Positions 33,436 through 42,659 of a stretch of DNA of 64,000 nt are shown in pieces. Each line of letters begins with the position of its first letter. Position 1 is the stretch's first letter. The notes under the pieces were generated by a model that did no database searches, was not told the DNA's origin, and was given only the letters and a program-made list of their open reading frames with translations. The stretch is from positions 97,864-161,863 of the forward strand of contig JAJZLY010000007.1 in assembly GCA_021850485.1 (NCBI GenBank), written 5' to 3'. The position numbers and the translations under genes are program-made. Source of the stretch: Bacillota bacterium. Its GTDB lineage: Bacteria; Bacillota; Sulfobacillia; JAJZYS01; JAJZLH01.

Positions 33436-33868
33436 GGGCAACCTCCCTCAAAACTGGCTGCTGGGCCTCATGCGGATGCGTCGGCCCGACGTACACCTTC
33501 AACTTGGTGAACAATTGGCGACCTAGTTTGTTCTTCGGCAACATACCCCGGACCGCCCGTTCCACAGCCCGCTCGGGGTGCTTGGCCAAGACTTGGCCGA
33601 GCGTCTCTTGGCGCAGCCCTCCGGGGTATCCGGTATGCCGGCTGTACACCTTATCGGTCAGCTTCTTGCCGGTGACCCGTACCTTCTCAGCGTTCACCAC
33701 CACCACGAAATCGCCCATATCGACGGAAGGCGTAAAGGTGGGTTTGGTCTTGCCGCGCAGGATCGAAGCCACTTCCACTGCCAGACGACCAAGAACCTGG
33801 TCTTTGGCATCGACCAGAATCCAGTTTCGCTCTGCAGTTTGGGTGGTCACCATCGGAGTTTGGGTCAC
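33425..33868 (-). CDS. rplM: 50S ribosomal protein L13
   Basis: A 147-residue L13. The family core runs from [17 protein letters not shown] to the [20 protein letters not shown] segment near the C-terminus. GTG 33868 is chosen because AAGGAGGAG lies directly upstream, giving an N-terminal extension of about 14 residues before the core. The pair rplM-rpsI follows truA, as in many Gram-positive genomes. Confidence 0.97.
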   Translation of the reverse strand: MTQTPMVTTQTAERNWILVDAKDQVLGRLAVEVASILRGKTKPTFTPSVDMGDFVVVVNAEKVRVTGKKLTDKVYSRHTGYPGGLRQETLGQVLAKHPERAVERAVRGMLPKNKLGRQLFTKLKVYVGPTHPHEAQQPVLREVAHGQ

Positions 33869-33904
33869 GGGTGCTCCTCCTTGTGGGCCGAAGACAGCCA
33901 ACGA

Positions 33905-34684
33905 TTAGTGTCTCCCAGACTCTGGGCCGGTGTCAAGAAAGGTCGGATCCGAATAGTGGACCTGGACTAGGGTCAGTCCTCTGGCTGCTGCTGTATGGCC
34001 GGCCAGGGCCCTGTCCCGCCCGGCTAAGATGGCCTCCATGCTGTCCGCTGGCCGCTTGTGGCGGCCGACCTCAATCAGTGTGCCGGCGATGTTGCGGGCC
34101 ATGTGGTACAGAAAGCCGCTGGCTGTCATCTCGACACAGACGAGGCCGTCTGCGAGCGTCTGCACGACCACCCGCTGCATTGTCCGCTGCCCGACCAGAT
34201 GCTGACGGCCGGAAAAGCTGAGGAAGTCGTGGGCACCCGTCAGTGTGCGGGCTGCCTGGGCCATCGCCTCTGTGTCCAAGGGCGGTCCTACCTGCAGGCT
34301 GAACCGACGGTAGATCGGCCGTGGTGCGCTGGCGGTGTCAATCAGGTAGCGGTAGGTCTTGGCCACGGCATGGCGCCGGGGGTCGAAACTGGCAGGTGTT
34401 GGCGCAGCCGACAGCACACGCAGATCGGCGGGCAGGTGAGCGTTCAGGGCAGCCGGCCAGCGCTCCGAGACCATCTGGGAGGTGGTGTCGAAGACGACCA
34501 CCTGACCTAGGGCATGCACGCCCGCATCGGTACGGCTCGCCCCCTGGAGCACAACGGGGTGTTTGGCCAGCCGACTGATCGCTGCTTCCAAGGTTCCTTG
34601 CACCGTGCGCCCCTTGTCTGCGCTCTGCCGCTGGAAGCCGGCGAAGTCCGTCCCCTCGTAGCAGACAATCAGCTTCAGGCGCAC
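33905..34684 (-). CDS. truA: tRNA pseudouridine synthase A
   Basis: A 259-residue enzyme that makes pseudouridine at tRNA positions 38-40. The catalytic Asp is in QGASRTDAGVHALGQV and the N-terminal motif is YEGTDFAGFQRQ. The GTG start lies three bases beyond the rplQ stop with a weak SD. The ECF transporter genes (ecfA1, ecfA2, ecfT) that often separate rplQ from truA in Bacillota are absent. Confidence 0.96.
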   Translation of the reverse strand: MRLKLIVCYEGTDFAGFQRQSADKGRTVQGTLEAAISRLAKHPVVLQGASRTDAGVHALGQVVVFDTTSQMVSERWPAALNAHLPADLRVLSAAPTPASFDPRRHAVAKTYRYLIDTASAPRPIYRRFSLQVGPPLDTEAMAQAARTLTGAHDFLSFSGRQHLVGQRTMQRVVVQTLADGLVCVEMTASGFLYHMARNIAGTLIEVGRHKRPADSMEAILAGRDRALAGHTAAARGLTLVQVHYSDPTFLDTGPESGRH

Positions 34685-34687
34685 CAG

Positions 34688-35026
34688 CTAGACCAGTTCG
34701 AGGAGTACCATCGGCGCGCTATCGCCGCGCCGCTCGCCCATTTTCAGGATCCGGGTATAGCCGCCGGGCCGGTCCCGGTACTTCGGGGCGATGCCCTCGA
34801 ACAGCTTGGTCACCGTATCCTCATCGAACAGGTAGGACGCCACCCGCCGGCGATTGGTGAGATTGTCCAGCTTGGCGGTGGTGATCAGTTTTTCGGCGAT
34901 TGACGAGACCTCCTCGGCGCGCGCCGCCGTGGTCACGATCTTGCCGCTCTTAAAGAACGACGTCACCTGACTGCGGAACATCGCCCGCTGGGCCTGCCAG
35001 TTTCGCCTGAGTCGTCTCTCCGGCAT
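34688..35026 (-). CDS. rplQ: 50S ribosomal protein L17
   Basis: A 112-residue bacterial-type L17 beginning MPERRLRRNWQAQRAMFRSQ, with the conserved YTRILKMGERRGDSAPM segment near the C-terminus. It starts two bases after the rpoA stop. The N-terminal Arg-rich motif that contacts 23S rRNA is intact. Confidence 0.97.
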   Translation of the reverse strand: MPERRLRRNWQAQRAMFRSQVTSFFKSGKIVTTAARAEEVSSIAEKLITTAKLDNLTNRRRVASYLFDEDTVTKLFEGIAPKYRDRPGGYTRILKMGERRGDSAPMVLLELV

Positions 35027-35028
35027 GA

Positions 35029-35973
35029 CTAGCCCTCCACCTTGCGGAAGCTGAGGCCCATCTGCTCCAGCTTCTCGCGCACTTCGTCCAGGGACTTGGT
35101 GCCAAGGTTGCGCACCTTCTTGATCTCTTCCTCGTCTTTTTGCACCAGCTCGTACACCGAGTTGATGCCAGCCCGCTTCAGGCAGTTGTAGGAGCGCACC
35201 GACAGGTCCAGCTCCTCAACCGGCATCTCTCGGATGCGGTCCTCGACAGTGGCTGTATGAGCACTTCCGGCACCTGTGTCGGCGGTTCCTGAGAGGCCAA
35301 CAAACAGCCGCAGGTGGTTGGTCAGAATACCGGCAGAAATTGCCACGGCCTGCTCCGGAGACACAGCACCGTTGGTCCACAGCTCCAGCTCCAGGCGGTC
35401 GTAGTCCGTGACCTGACCGACCCGGGTATCGCTGATCGTGTAGTTGACCCGCCGCACCGGTGAGAACATGGCGTCCACCGGGATCAGACCGATTGGGGCG
35501 TCCGGGTGCTTGAGCTTGTCGGCACCGACATAACCCCGGCCCCGCTCGACCGTGATCTCCATCTCCAGATTCGCGCCCTTGGTCAAGGTGGCCAGCACCT
35601 GATCAGGGTTGAGCACATCGAGATCTGGGTCCTTGATCACATCGCCAGCCTTGACCTCACCTGCGCCCTTGGCCTCGATGCGGATGGTCTTTGGTTCTTC
35701 GGTGTGCAGCCGGACGTTCAATGACTTCAGATTGAGCACGATGTCGGTGGTGTCTTCGACAACACCAGGGATGGTGGAGAACTCGTGGAGCACGCCTTCG
35801 ATCTTGACGGCAGTCACGGCAGCGCCCGGGATCGATCCGAGCAAAATCCGCCGCAGCGAGTTGCCCAACGTGATGCCGTAGCCTCGCTCCAGGGGCTCAA
35901 CGACAAAGCGGCCATAGGTGCCACCGTTGTCCAGTTCGGCGACGGCGATGGTCGGGACGGTGGTGTCGGTCAC
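35029..35973 (-). CDS. rpoA: RNA polymerase subunit alpha
   Basis: The alpha subunit: an N-terminal dimerisation domain (GYGITLGNSLRRILLGSIPG) and the C-terminal domain (LDLSVRSYNCLKRAGINSVYELV) that contacts UP elements and activators. The frame is open to a GTG at 35994, but GTG 35973 has GAGGGGG eight bases upstream and gives 314 residues, the usual length. The first option overlaps the rpsD stop. Confidence 0.97.
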   Translation of the reverse strand: MTDTTVPTIAVAELDNGGTYGRFVVEPLERGYGITLGNSLRRILLGSIPGAAVTAVKIEGVLHEFSTIPGVVEDTTDIVLNLKSLNVRLHTEEPKTIRIEAKGAGEVKAGDVIKDPDLDVLNPDQVLATLTKGANLEMEITVERGRGYVGADKLKHPDAPIGLIPVDAMFSPVRRVNYTISDTRVGQVTDYDRLELELWTNGAVSPEQAVAISAGILTNHLRLFVGLSGTADTGAGSAHTATVEDRIREMPVEELDLSVRSYNCLKRAGINSVYELVQKDEEEIKKVRNLGTKSLDEVREKLEQMGLSFRKVEG

Positions 35974-35990
35974 GCTCACAGCCCCCTCGC

Positions 35991-36617
35991 TCACCTTGAG
36001 TAAAGCTCCACGATCATGTGCTCCTCGACCGGCGTATCGATCTCAGCTCGTTCCGGCAGGCGCAGGAAGGTGCCTTCCAGTTTGTCCATGTCGACCTCGA
36101 GCCAATCCGGGATGACCCGGCCTAACGCCAACTGCTGCAGATTCTCATAGCGAGGGTTCTTGCGGCTGCCCTCGACCACCGAGATCTTGTCTCCGGGCCG
36201 GACCAGCATCGACGGAATCGACGCCTTGGTGCCGTTGAGCAAGAAGTGGCCGTGGCGGACCATTTGACGGGACTCTGGGCGGGATCCGCCTAGGCCCATC
36301 CGGTACACCACATTGTCCAGTCGCCGCTCCAGAAGTTGCAACATGCGCTCGCCGGTTGCGCCGGTGGACCTCTGCGCCCGTTCGAAGTTGTTGCGGAACT
36401 GAGACTCCATCAGGCCGTAGTAGCGCTTGGCCTTTTGCTTCTCGCGCAACTGCAGTCCGTAGCCGGACAGCTTGCGCCGACCCAGTCCGTGCTGGCCTGG
36501 CGGCACACCGCGCTTTTTCACGGGACATTTATCTGTATAGCACTTCTCAGCCTTCAGGAAGAGCTTGGTTCCCTCCCTGCGGCAGAGTCGGCAGACCGGT
36601 CCAGTCTCTCTCGCCAT
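35991..36617 (-). CDS. rpsD: 30S ribosomal protein S4, zinc-binding form
   Basis: A 208-residue S4. The N-terminus carries four Cys (CRLCRREG and CYTDKCP) typical of the C+ zinc form, followed by the [17 protein letters not shown] segment and an S4 domain with [15 protein letters not shown]. In characterised bacteria S4 also represses its own operon. Confidence 0.97.
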   Translation of the reverse strand: MARETGPVCRLCRREGTKLFLKAEKCYTDKCPVKKRGVPPGQHGLGRRKLSGYGLQLREKQKAKRYYGLMESQFRNNFERAQRSTGATGERMLQLLERRLDNVVYRMGLGGSRPESRQMVRHGHFLLNGTKASIPSMLVRPGDKISVVEGSRKNPRYENLQQLALGRVIPDWLEVDMDKLEGTFLRLPERAEIDTPVEEHMIVELYSR

Positions 36618-36634
36618 GGTGTTCGCTCTTCCTC

Positions 36635-37027
36635 CTAGACCCGCCGCCGCTTGGGCGGTCGGCAGCCGTTATGTGGGATCGGTGTAACGTCCCGGATCAT
36701 GGTGACTTCCAGCCCAGCCGTCTGCAGTGAGCGGATCGCCGCTTCGCGTCCGGCCCCCGGCCCCTTCACCCAAACCTCTACCTCGCGCATGCCCTGATCC
36801 ATTGCCTGCTTGGCCGCCGCCTCGGCTGCCACCTGAGCTGCAAACGGGGTCGACTTCCTCGATCCCTTGAAGCCCTGCATCCCTGAAGACGCCCAGGCCA
36901 ATGAATTCCCAGTGGGATCGGTAATGGTGACAAGCGTGTTGTTGAATGTGCTCTTCACATGGGCGATGCCGCGCTCCACATGGCGCCGCTCACGCTTTTT
37001 GGGACGACTTCCGGTCCGCTTAGGCAC
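36635..37027 (-). CDS. rpsK: 30S ribosomal protein S11
   Basis: A 130-residue S11. The conserved core includes [19 protein letters not shown], the [17 protein letters not shown] segment and the C-terminal [13 protein letters not shown]. The GTG start has GAGGGGG seven bases upstream. It sits 17 bases ahead of rpsD. Confidence 0.98.
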   Translation of the reverse strand: MPKRTGSRPKKRERRHVERGIAHVKSTFNNTLVTITDPTGNSLAWASSGMQGFKGSRKSTPFAAQVAAEAAAKQAMDQGMREVEVWVKGPGAGREAAIRSLQTAGLEVTMIRDVTPIPHNGCRPPKRRRV

Positions 37028-37066
37028 GAAGGGGCCCCCTCTCTCGGTTGCTGGTCGTCATGTGGG

Positions 37067-37441
37067 TCATACCTTCTTCCGCTTTACGCCGACGGTGCGC
37101 CGGGGTCCCTTGCGGGTGCGGGCGTTGGTATGCGTCCTCTGGCCGTGCACAGGCAGTCCGCGCCGATGGCGCACGCCACGGTATGCCGAGATCTCGACCA
37201 AGCGGCGGATGTTCATCGCCGTGTCGCGCTGCAGATCCCCCTCCACCCGGTAGCCCTTTTCCACTGCATCGCGCAGCCGGGTCACCTGGTCCTCGGTGAG
37301 GTCGCGCACCCGGGTGCTGGGGTCCACCTCGGTGTCGGTCAGAATCTTTTTGGCGAGGCTGGGGCCAATACCAAAAATGTACGGCAAAGCCGCTTCAATC
37401 CGCTTTTCGCGAGGCAAGTCGACGCCTGCGATACGTGCCAT
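37067..37441 (-). CDS. rpsM: 30S ribosomal protein S13
   Basis: A 124-residue S13 with [18 protein letters not shown] at the N-terminus, the helix-turn-helix region and the basic tail [19 protein letters not shown] that reaches the P site. AAGGAGGGAT precedes the ATG. Confidence 0.98.
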   Translation of the reverse strand: MARIAGVDLPREKRIEAALPYIFGIGPSLAKKILTDTEVDPSTRVRDLTEDQVTRLRDAVEKGYRVEGDLQRDTAMNIRRLVEISAYRGVRHRRGLPVHGQRTHTNARTRKGPRRTVGVKRKKV

Positions 37442-37452
37442 ATGATCCCTCC

Positions 37453-37566
37453 TTATCCCTGAGCCTGCTTGTGCTTGGGGTTCTCACAGATGACGAAGAC
37501 CCGGCCCTGACGGCGCACGATCTTGCATTTCTCACACATCTTCTTGACCGACGGTCGAACCTTCAT
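37453..37566 (-). CDS. rpmJ: 50S ribosomal protein L36
   Basis: A 37-residue protein read directly from the minus strand, starting [17 protein letters not shown] and ending at a TAA. Cys11, Cys14, Cys27 and His32 form the zinc site of the C+ form. It lies between infA and rpsM, the usual place. An SD (GGAGGGAC) is upstream of the ATG. Confidence 0.97.
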   Translation of the reverse strand: MKVRPSVKKMCEKCKIVRRQGRVFVICENPKHKQAQG

Positions 37567-37581
37567 GATTGTCCCTCCAAC

Positions 37582-37800
37582 TCACTTCAGTCGATACGTG
37601 ATACGGCCCCGAGTCAGATCGTATGGAGAAAGTTCAATGGTCACTCGGTCGCCGGGCAAGATGCGAATGAAGTGCATCCGGAGTTTGCCGGAGATATGGG
37701 CCAAGACCTTGTGGCCATTATCCAGCTCAACGCGAAACATGGCGTTGGGCAACGGCTCAACCACTCGTCCCTCCACCTCGATCGTGTCCTCCTTGGGCAT
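37582..37800 (-). CDS. infA: Translation initiation factor IF-1
   Basis: A 72-residue single OB-fold protein ([20 protein letters not shown]) ending in [14 protein letters not shown] 37800 has GAGGAGG eight bases upstream; an in-frame GTG three codons earlier sits too close to the SD. Its first 44 bases are also the last 44 bases of the KOW-protein frame, so translation of the two is coupled. Confidence 0.97.
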   Translation of the reverse strand: MPKEDTIEVEGRVVEPLPNAMFRVELDNGHKVLAHISGKLRMHFIRILPGDRVTIELSPYDLTRGRITYRLK

Positions 37801-38092
37801 CCTCCGCACCTCCTCTCCCGGTGACTTGGGTCCTGATGGCGTCCAGCTCCCGATTTAGCTCGTGGTCGTCCGGCCGATAGGATTGCGCTCGCCACTCTTG
37901 CAGCCGCTCGGTGGTAGCCTCTACCACCTCGAGATGGCGAACGTTCTTGGGCTTGGGACGGGCTACCAGATGGAGCTTGCCATCGGCGATCAGGCATCGT
38001 GCTTGGGCATGGCCGACAACCATGAACAGTCGGTCCCGGTCACGTCCCCGCGTAGACCTTACCAAGTCGCCGTTGGCAGGCACTTCGGCCAT
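37757..38092 (-). CDS. KOW-domain RNA-binding protein
   Basis: A 111-residue protein with an N-terminal KOW-type SH3 fold ([18 protein letters not shown], then [17 protein letters not shown]), as in the L14e-like proteins commonly encoded between map and infA in Bacillota. The last 45 residues are unconserved and Gly/Asp/Arg-rich, and their DNA overlaps infA by 44 bases. The ATG is one base after the map stop. Its cellular role is not established; binding to rRNA or mRNA is likely. Confidence 0.85.
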   Translation of the reverse strand: MAEVPANGDLVRSTRGRDRDRLFMVVGHAQARCLIADGKLHLVARPKPKNVRHLEVVEATTERLQEWRAQSYRPDDHELNRELDAIRTQVTGRGGAEDAQGGHDRGGGTSG

Positions 38093-38093
38093 T

Positions 38094-38837
38094 TTACACC
38101 ACCGTCAGCACGATCGGCTCGTCCGCCACGGCCACCGTGTGCTCGAAGTGTGCAGATGGGCGACGGTCCCTAGTGCGGATGGTCCAACCATCGGCATCAA
38201 CCTCGATCTCCGCCGAGCCCAGATTGATCATCGGCTCGATGGCCAGGGTCATCCCTTCGCGCAACACCAAGCCCTGGCCCGGGGGACCATAGTTCACCAC
38301 CATCGGGTCCTCATGCATCTGGCGGCCGATGCCATGACCGGCCAACTCGCGCACGATGCCATAGCCATGGACGCGCACGGTTTCTTCCACGGCGTTGGAG
38401 ATGTCCGACAAGTGGTTCCCCGGCACCGCTTGGCGGATCGCACGCTGCAACGAGGTCTCCGTCACCTGCATCAGCCGGGCCACGTCCGCCCTCACTTCGC
38501 CCACTGCCACCGTGGTTGCCGTGTCGCTGTGCCAGCCGTCCAGAATGACGCCGAGGTCGATCGAGACGATATCGCCATCTTTCAGGCGGCGGTCGCTGGG
38601 AATGCCATGCACGACCTCTTCGTTGACACTGGCGCAGATGTTGGCCGGATATCCCTCGTAACCCATGAACGAGGGGATCGCCCCAGCTCCCAGGATCTGC
38701 TGCTCGGCCAGCCGGTCCAACTCCAGCAGGCTGACCCCTGGACGCACTGCCTGGCACAGGGTCTCCCGCACCTCGGCGGCCAGTCGGCCAGAGCGACGCA
38801 TGGTGGCGAGCTCGTCTGAGCGCTTGATCACGACCAT
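38094..38837 (-). CDS. map: Methionine aminopeptidase, type I
   Basis: A 247-residue peptidase that removes the initiator Met. The metal ligands appear in the usual places: SIDLGV and HSDTA Asp residues, AGHGIGRQMHED His, MTLAIEPM Glu and the C-terminal FEHTVAV Glu. ATG 38837 follows GAAGGAGG; the frame is open 61 codons further upstream inside adk, but that extension is a shadow. It overlaps the adk stop by 10 bases. Confidence 0.97.
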   Translation of the reverse strand: MVVIKRSDELATMRRSGRLAAEVRETLCQAVRPGVSLLELDRLAEQQILGAGAIPSFMGYEGYPANICASVNEEVVHGIPSDRRLKDGDIVSIDLGVILDGWHSDTATTVAVGEVRADVARLMQVTETSLQRAIRQAVPGNHLSDISNAVEETVRVHGYGIVRELAGHGIGRQMHEDPMVVNYGPPGQGLVLREGMTLAIEPMINLGSAEIEVDADGWTIRTRDRRPSAHFEHTVAVADEPIVLTVV

Positions 38838-39484
38838 CCGATCGCCTCCTTCAGGCGCGCCGCCACCTGGTCCTGGCTGCCCATTCCATCGACGGCAGTC
38901 AGTCGCTTTCCTTGCTCGTAAAACGCGATCAGAGGCGCCGTCTTTTCGTCGTAGACGGCCAACCTGCGGGCCACGGTCTCCGGTTGGTCGTCGGTGCGCT
39001 GGATCAACGTGCCACCACACACGTCGCAGATGCCGCTGTGCCGCGGCGGCTGGCTCGTCAGCTGGTAGATGCGCTGGCAGCTCTGGCAGGTCAGGCGCCC
39101 ACTGAGGCGGGCGATCAGTTCAGCTCTCGCCACTTCGACCAGAATAGCTACGGCCGGCTGCCGGCCGAGGTCTGCCAGCAGTTGATCTAACATCTCAGCC
39201 TGCGGTGCGGTGCGCGGGAACCCGTCCAAGAACACCCCGCCCCGAGCATCGGGAGCAGCCATCCGCTCCTTGATCAGATCGATGATCAAGGGGTCTGGCA
39301 CATATTCTCCGCGCTCCATAAACCCGTTCGCCTGTAGGCCGAGGGGGCTTTGGGCCGCGACCGCCGCTCTGAGAATGTCTCCGGTGGAGATGTGTGGCCA
39401 GTGCGATTCGGCGGCCAAACCAGCCGCCTGAGTCCCCTTGCCAGCCCCAGGTGGCCCCAGCAGCACCACGGTCTGTGCGCTCAT
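38828..39484 (-). CDS. adk: Adenylate kinase, zinc-binding LID form
   Basis: A 218-residue kinase that balances AMP, ADP and ATP. The P-loop is LLGPPGAGKGTQA (8-20). The LID domain carries two CxxC pairs (CQSCQRIY and CDVCGG), the zinc form common in Gram-positive bacteria. DGFPRTAPQAEMLD is the usual AMP-binding motif. Its ATG overlaps the secY stop by four bases. Confidence 0.97.
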   Translation of the reverse strand: MSAQTVVLLGPPGAGKGTQAAGLAAESHWPHISTGDILRAAVAAQSPLGLQANGFMERGEYVPDPLIIDLIKERMAAPDARGGVFLDGFPRTAPQAEMLDQLLADLGRQPAVAILVEVARAELIARLSGRLTCQSCQRIYQLTSQPPRHSGICDVCGGTLIQRTDDQPETVARRLAVYDEKTAPLIAFYEQGKRLTAVDGMGSQDQVAARLKEAIGWS

Positions 39485-40755
39485 CGCAAGAACCCCTGGT
39501 AATTCCGCATGATCAACTGTGCCTGGATCTGCTTGATCGTCTCCACCGTGACCATCACCACAATCAGCAGCGCCGTGCCACCGAAGTAGATATTGGGGAT
39601 ATTGGTGAGTCCGACCATCAAAGTCGGCATAATGGCGATGATACCCAGAAACAGTGCGCCCATCACGACCAGCCGGGAGGCCACACGCGTCAGGTATTCG
39701 GCCGTCGGCTTGCCCGGGCGGATGCCGGGGATGAAGCCGCCGTACTTCTTGAGGTTGTCGGCGACGTCATCGGGCTTGAACACGATGAACGTGTAGAAGA
39801 ATGTGAAGGCGACCACCAGACAGAACTGCAACACCAGGTTCAATGGCTGGCCAAAGGCGATCGCACCAGCGATCGAGTGCAACACAGCATTATTCCAATA
39901 AGACGCCAGGGTCTGAGGCAAGATCAGCAGTGCGATCGCAAAGATGACCGGAATCACACCGGCAGGGTTCATCTTGATCGGCAGATGGGTGGTGGTGCCC
40001 TGATACATGCGCCGGCCAACCATTCGTTTCGCGTACTGCACGGGGATTCGTCTTTCTGCCTCGGTGAAGGCCACCACCCCGGCGATCACGGCGGCACCCA
40101 CCACCAGTAGCAGCAGCACGCTGAAGATGCTGACCGTACCTGCCTGCAGGTAACTGAACAGGGTGCCCACGCCTCCTGGAAGCTGGGCCACGATGCCAGC
40201 GACGATGATCAGGGAGATGCCGTTGCCGATGCCGTACTCAGTGATCAGTTCGCCGATCCACATCAGCAAGACGCTGCCGACGGTCAGGGTCAGGGCAATG
40301 ATGACGATGGTGCCCAAACCAGGGGTCTTCACCACACCGGCCAATCGAGACAGGGTGATGGTCGTTCCGAACGACTGCACCAGAGCCAATGCGACGGTCA
40401 GGTAGCGAGTGTACTGCGTGATCTTCTTCTGGCCCTCTTGGCCTTCCTTGGACAACTCCTCCAAGGACGGGATCACCGTGGTCAGCAGCTGCATGATGAT
40501 CGAAGCGTTGATGTAGGGAAAGATCGACATGGCAAAGATCGAAAAGGTGAAGAAGGCACCGCCGGAAAACAGGTTGAGCAAGCCGAACAAGCTGACCTGA
40601 CTGGATTGCAGGGCAGCTTGTAATGTCGTTGCATCGACGCCCGGCACCGGAATCCACACACCCATTCGGAAGATCAAAAACATCAGTAGGGTGAACAGCA
40701 GCCGGCGTCTGAGATCGCCGGTGACGTGCACTGCCTGGTTCATCCCCTGCAACAT
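39481..40755 (-). CDS. secY: Protein translocase channel subunit SecY
   Basis: A 424-residue membrane channel with 10 helices. Family segments include INASIIMQLLTTVIPSLEEL (helix 2 region), EFGIGN-like TEYGIGNGISLIIVAGI and the cytoplasmic loop AERRIPVQYAKRMVGRRMYQG used for ribosome and SecA docking. The ATG shares its A with the rplO stop (TAATG). Confidence 0.97.
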   Translation of the reverse strand: MLQGMNQAVHVTGDLRRRLLFTLLMFLIFRMGVWIPVPGVDATTLQAALQSSQVSLFGLLNLFSGGAFFTFSIFAMSIFPYINASIIMQLLTTVIPSLEELSKEGQEGQKKITQYTRYLTVALALVQSFGTTITLSRLAGVVKTPGLGTIVIIALTLTVGSVLLMWIGELITEYGIGNGISLIIVAGIVAQLPGGVGTLFSYLQAGTVSIFSVLLLLVVGAAVIAGVVAFTEAERRIPVQYAKRMVGRRMYQGTTTHLPIKMNPAGVIPVIFAIALLILPQTLASYWNNAVLHSIAGAIAFGQPLNLVLQFCLVVAFTFFYTFIVFKPDDVADNLKKYGGFIPGIRPGKPTAEYLTRVASRLVVMGALFLGIIAIMPTLMVGLTNIPNIYFGGTALLIVVMVTVETIKQIQAQLIMRNYQGFLR

Positions 40756-41189
40756 TAGAGAACCTCGCAGCTGCCGCCGGCAGCCTCGATTTTCGCCTTG
40801 GCGGACTCTGAAAAGGCGTGCGCCCGAACCGTCAGTTTCTGACTGAGGTCGCCGCTACCCAACACCTTGACCGGTCCAGGCCGACGAACCACGCGCTTTT
40901 CCCGCAACAGGTCCGGCGTGATCTCGCTGACTCCCAGTGCGGCCAGGACTCCGACATTCACCACGTTCACGGTCTTCGGCTCCAGCGGTGTGAAACCGCG
41001 AATCGGCATGCGGCGTTGCAGCGGCATCTGACCGCCCTCAAACCCGGGGCGGATGCTGCCGCCAGCGCGCGCCTTCTGACCCTTATGGCCACGGGTCGAG
41101 GTCTTGCCATGGCCGGAGCCGATGCCGCGACCAATCCGCTTCCTAGGATGACGGGCGCCTTCGGCCGGATGCAGGTCACCGAGGTTCAT
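40755..41189 (-). CDS. rplO: 50S ribosomal protein L15
   Basis: A 144-residue L15 with the Gly-rich N-terminus RIGRGIGSGHGKTSTRGHKG and the conserved GFEGGQMPLQRRMPIRGF segment. The C-terminal domain ends AKAKIEAAGGSCEVL. It overlaps the rpmD stop by four bases. Confidence 0.97.
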   Translation of the reverse strand: MNLGDLHPAEGARHPRKRIGRGIGSGHGKTSTRGHKGQKARAGGSIRPGFEGGQMPLQRRMPIRGFTPLEPKTVNVVNVGVLAALGVSEITPDLLREKRVVRRPGPVKVLGSGDLSQKLTVRAHAFSESAKAKIEAAGGSCEVL

Positions 41190-41728
41190 TTGGCCGTGGG
41201 CTCCTTTCGAGGCTTACTTTTGGCCGGAGCCTTGGCAGCGGCCGCCGCAGGGGCGACCTTGACCTTGGCCGCGGCTTCAGGCTTCTTCTTGGCCGGAGCC
41301 TTGGCTGCGGGTTTGGCTGCGGGTTTGGCTACGGGCTTGGCTGCGGGCTTTGCGGCCACCTTGGGTGCACCCACCGCCTTTGCGTCTGCCTTGGCCCCAA
41401 CCGTGGTCTTGACCGTGGCTGCCGCCGTCATCTTGGGCGTCGATGCAGCTGACGCACGCGGCTTGGCGGTGACAGCGGCCGGTAGGCTCGGCTCGGCCTG
41501 GGCCGGACGATGGCGGCGAAAGGTCGGTGTGACCTCTTGGTCCATGACCTCTTCGGTGGCCACCAGGTGTGTGATCTTGCGCACCATGCCGCGCAGCGAC
41601 GGCGTGTCGCGCCGCACTACCGACTGGTGCATCCGGCGCAGACCCAGCGCCCTGGCGGTGTCCATCTGGTCTGACTCATAACCGTGCACGCTCTTGACCA
41701 GGGTGATCCTCAGCATTGCCTGTGCCAT
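41186..41728 (-). CDS. rpmD: 50S ribosomal protein L30 with long Ala/Lys/Pro-rich tail
   Basis: Residues 1 to about 62 are a normal L30 ([20 protein letters not shown], then [20 protein letters not shown]). Typical bacterial L30 has about 60 residues, but this frame continues to 180. The extra part is low-complexity: residues about 80-180 are Ala, Lys and Pro with short repeats such as [17 protein letters not shown], like the tails of histone H1-type proteins. There is no stop or new SD between the parts, and rplO starts at the end of the tail, so the extension is part of the gene. Extra RNA or DNA binding is inferred. Confidence 0.95.
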   Translation of the reverse strand: MAQAMLRITLVKSVHGYESDQMDTARALGLRRMHQSVVRRDTPSLRGMVRKITHLVATEEVMDQEVTPTFRRHRPAQAEPSLPAAVTAKPRASAASTPKMTAAATVKTTVGAKADAKAVGAPKVAAKPAAKPVAKPAAKPAAKAPAKKKPEAAAKVKVAPAAAAAKAPAKSKPRKEPTAK

Positions 41729-41729
41729 A

Positions 41730-42257
41730 TCAGCCGATCAGCTCCTCAACCGCGTCCTCGCGCCGACGCATGCGGGCCACTTCTTCGCGGCTGCGCAATT
41801 GCTTGAGGGCATCGACGGTGGCACTGACCACATTGTGTGGGGTGTTGGAACCCAATGATTTGGTGACGATGTCGCGCAAGCCCACCATCTCCATCACCGC
41901 CCGCACCGAGCCACCAGCGATAATGCCCGTTCCCTCACGAGCCGGCTTGATCAGGACCTGGCCCGCCCCATGGTGCCCGAGCACCTCATGCGGAATGGTC
42001 GTGCTGACCATCGGCACGGTAAACAGGTGCTTCTTGCCCTTGTCGATGCCCTTGCGAATCGCCTCAGGAATCTCTTGCGCCTTGCCCAGACCAACGCCGA
42101 CTCGGCCCTTTTGGTCCCCGACCACGACCAGCGCCGAAAAGGAGAAGCGGCGTCCGCCCTTCACCACTTTGGCAACCCGGTTGATCGACACCACTCGCTC
42201 TTGGAATTCGGAGTCCCGTTCAGAGCGGCGGTCCCGTTCACGATCTCTGCGTGCCAG
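41730..42257 (-). CDS. rpsE: 30S ribosomal protein S5, probable CTG start
   Basis: The S5 core ([20 protein letters not shown], then [18 protein letters not shown]) is clear. GTG 42194 would begin inside the conserved [15 protein letters not shown] segment. Reading upstream, the frame gives a typical Arg-rich S5 N-terminus ([20 protein letters not shown]) if it begins at CTG 42257. This CTG lies eight bases after a strong SD (AAGGGGGG, 42273-42266), and an in-frame TGA precedes it, leaving no ATG, GTG or TTG between the stop and the GTG pair at 42194-42199. A CTG start, 175 residues long, is therefore most likely. Confidence 0.9.
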   Translation of the reverse strand: MARRDRERDRRSERDSEFQERVVSINRVAKVVKGGRRFSFSALVVVGDQKGRVGVGLGKAQEIPEAIRKGIDKGKKHLFTVPMVSTTIPHEVLGHHGAGQVLIKPAREGTGIIAGGSVRAVMEMVGLRDIVTKSLGSNTPHNVVSATVDALKQLRSREEVARMRRREDAVEELIG

Positions 42258-42284
42258 TGCGAAAACCCCCCTTCATCGCTGCGC

Positions 42285-42650
42285 TCAAAATTTCAATCCG
42301 GCGGCTCTGGCTGCATCCGCCAGGGCAGCAACCCGGCCGTGGTACAGGTACCCGCCACGGTCGAACACCACCTGGTCGATGCCCTTGGCCAGCGTCCGTT
42401 CCGCCACCAACTGTCCCACTTGCTTGGCTCCGTCGATGTTCCCACCGGCGGCCTTCGCCCGCAGGGCCTGGTCCAAGGAACTGGCAGCCACCAAGGTGTG
42501 CCCGCTCTGGTCGTCCACCACCTGGGCGTAGATATGTTTCAGGCTCCGATAGACCACCAGCCTGGGACGGCCAGGCATTCCGGACACCTTTCCTCTCACC
42601 CGGCGGTGGCGCATCTCCCGCCGCTCGTTGCGATCCTCTCGCTTGTGCAT
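42285..42650 (-). CDS. rplR: 50S ribosomal protein L18
   Basis: A 121-residue L18 that binds 5S rRNA. The N-terminal [23 protein letters not shown] and the C-terminal [22 protein letters not shown] segments are conserved. It is followed by the SD for the S5 gene. Confidence 0.97.
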   Translation of the reverse strand: MHKREDRNERREMRHRRVRGKVSGMPGRPRLVVYRSLKHIYAQVVDDQSGHTLVAASSLDQALRAKAAGGNIDGAKQVGQLVAERTLAKGIDQVVFDRGGYLYHGRVAALADAARAAGLKF

Positions 42651-42659
42651 GGGCGCCTC

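Noticed and set aside
38838-39020. Upstream extension of the map frame
   Set aside because: Lies inside adk in another frame; the real start at 38837 has a strong SD and gives the normal length.
41280-41355. Short tandem repeats that could suggest a repeat array
   Set aside because: They encode the Ala/Lys/Pro tail of L30 in frame; there are no spacers, so it is not a CRISPR array.
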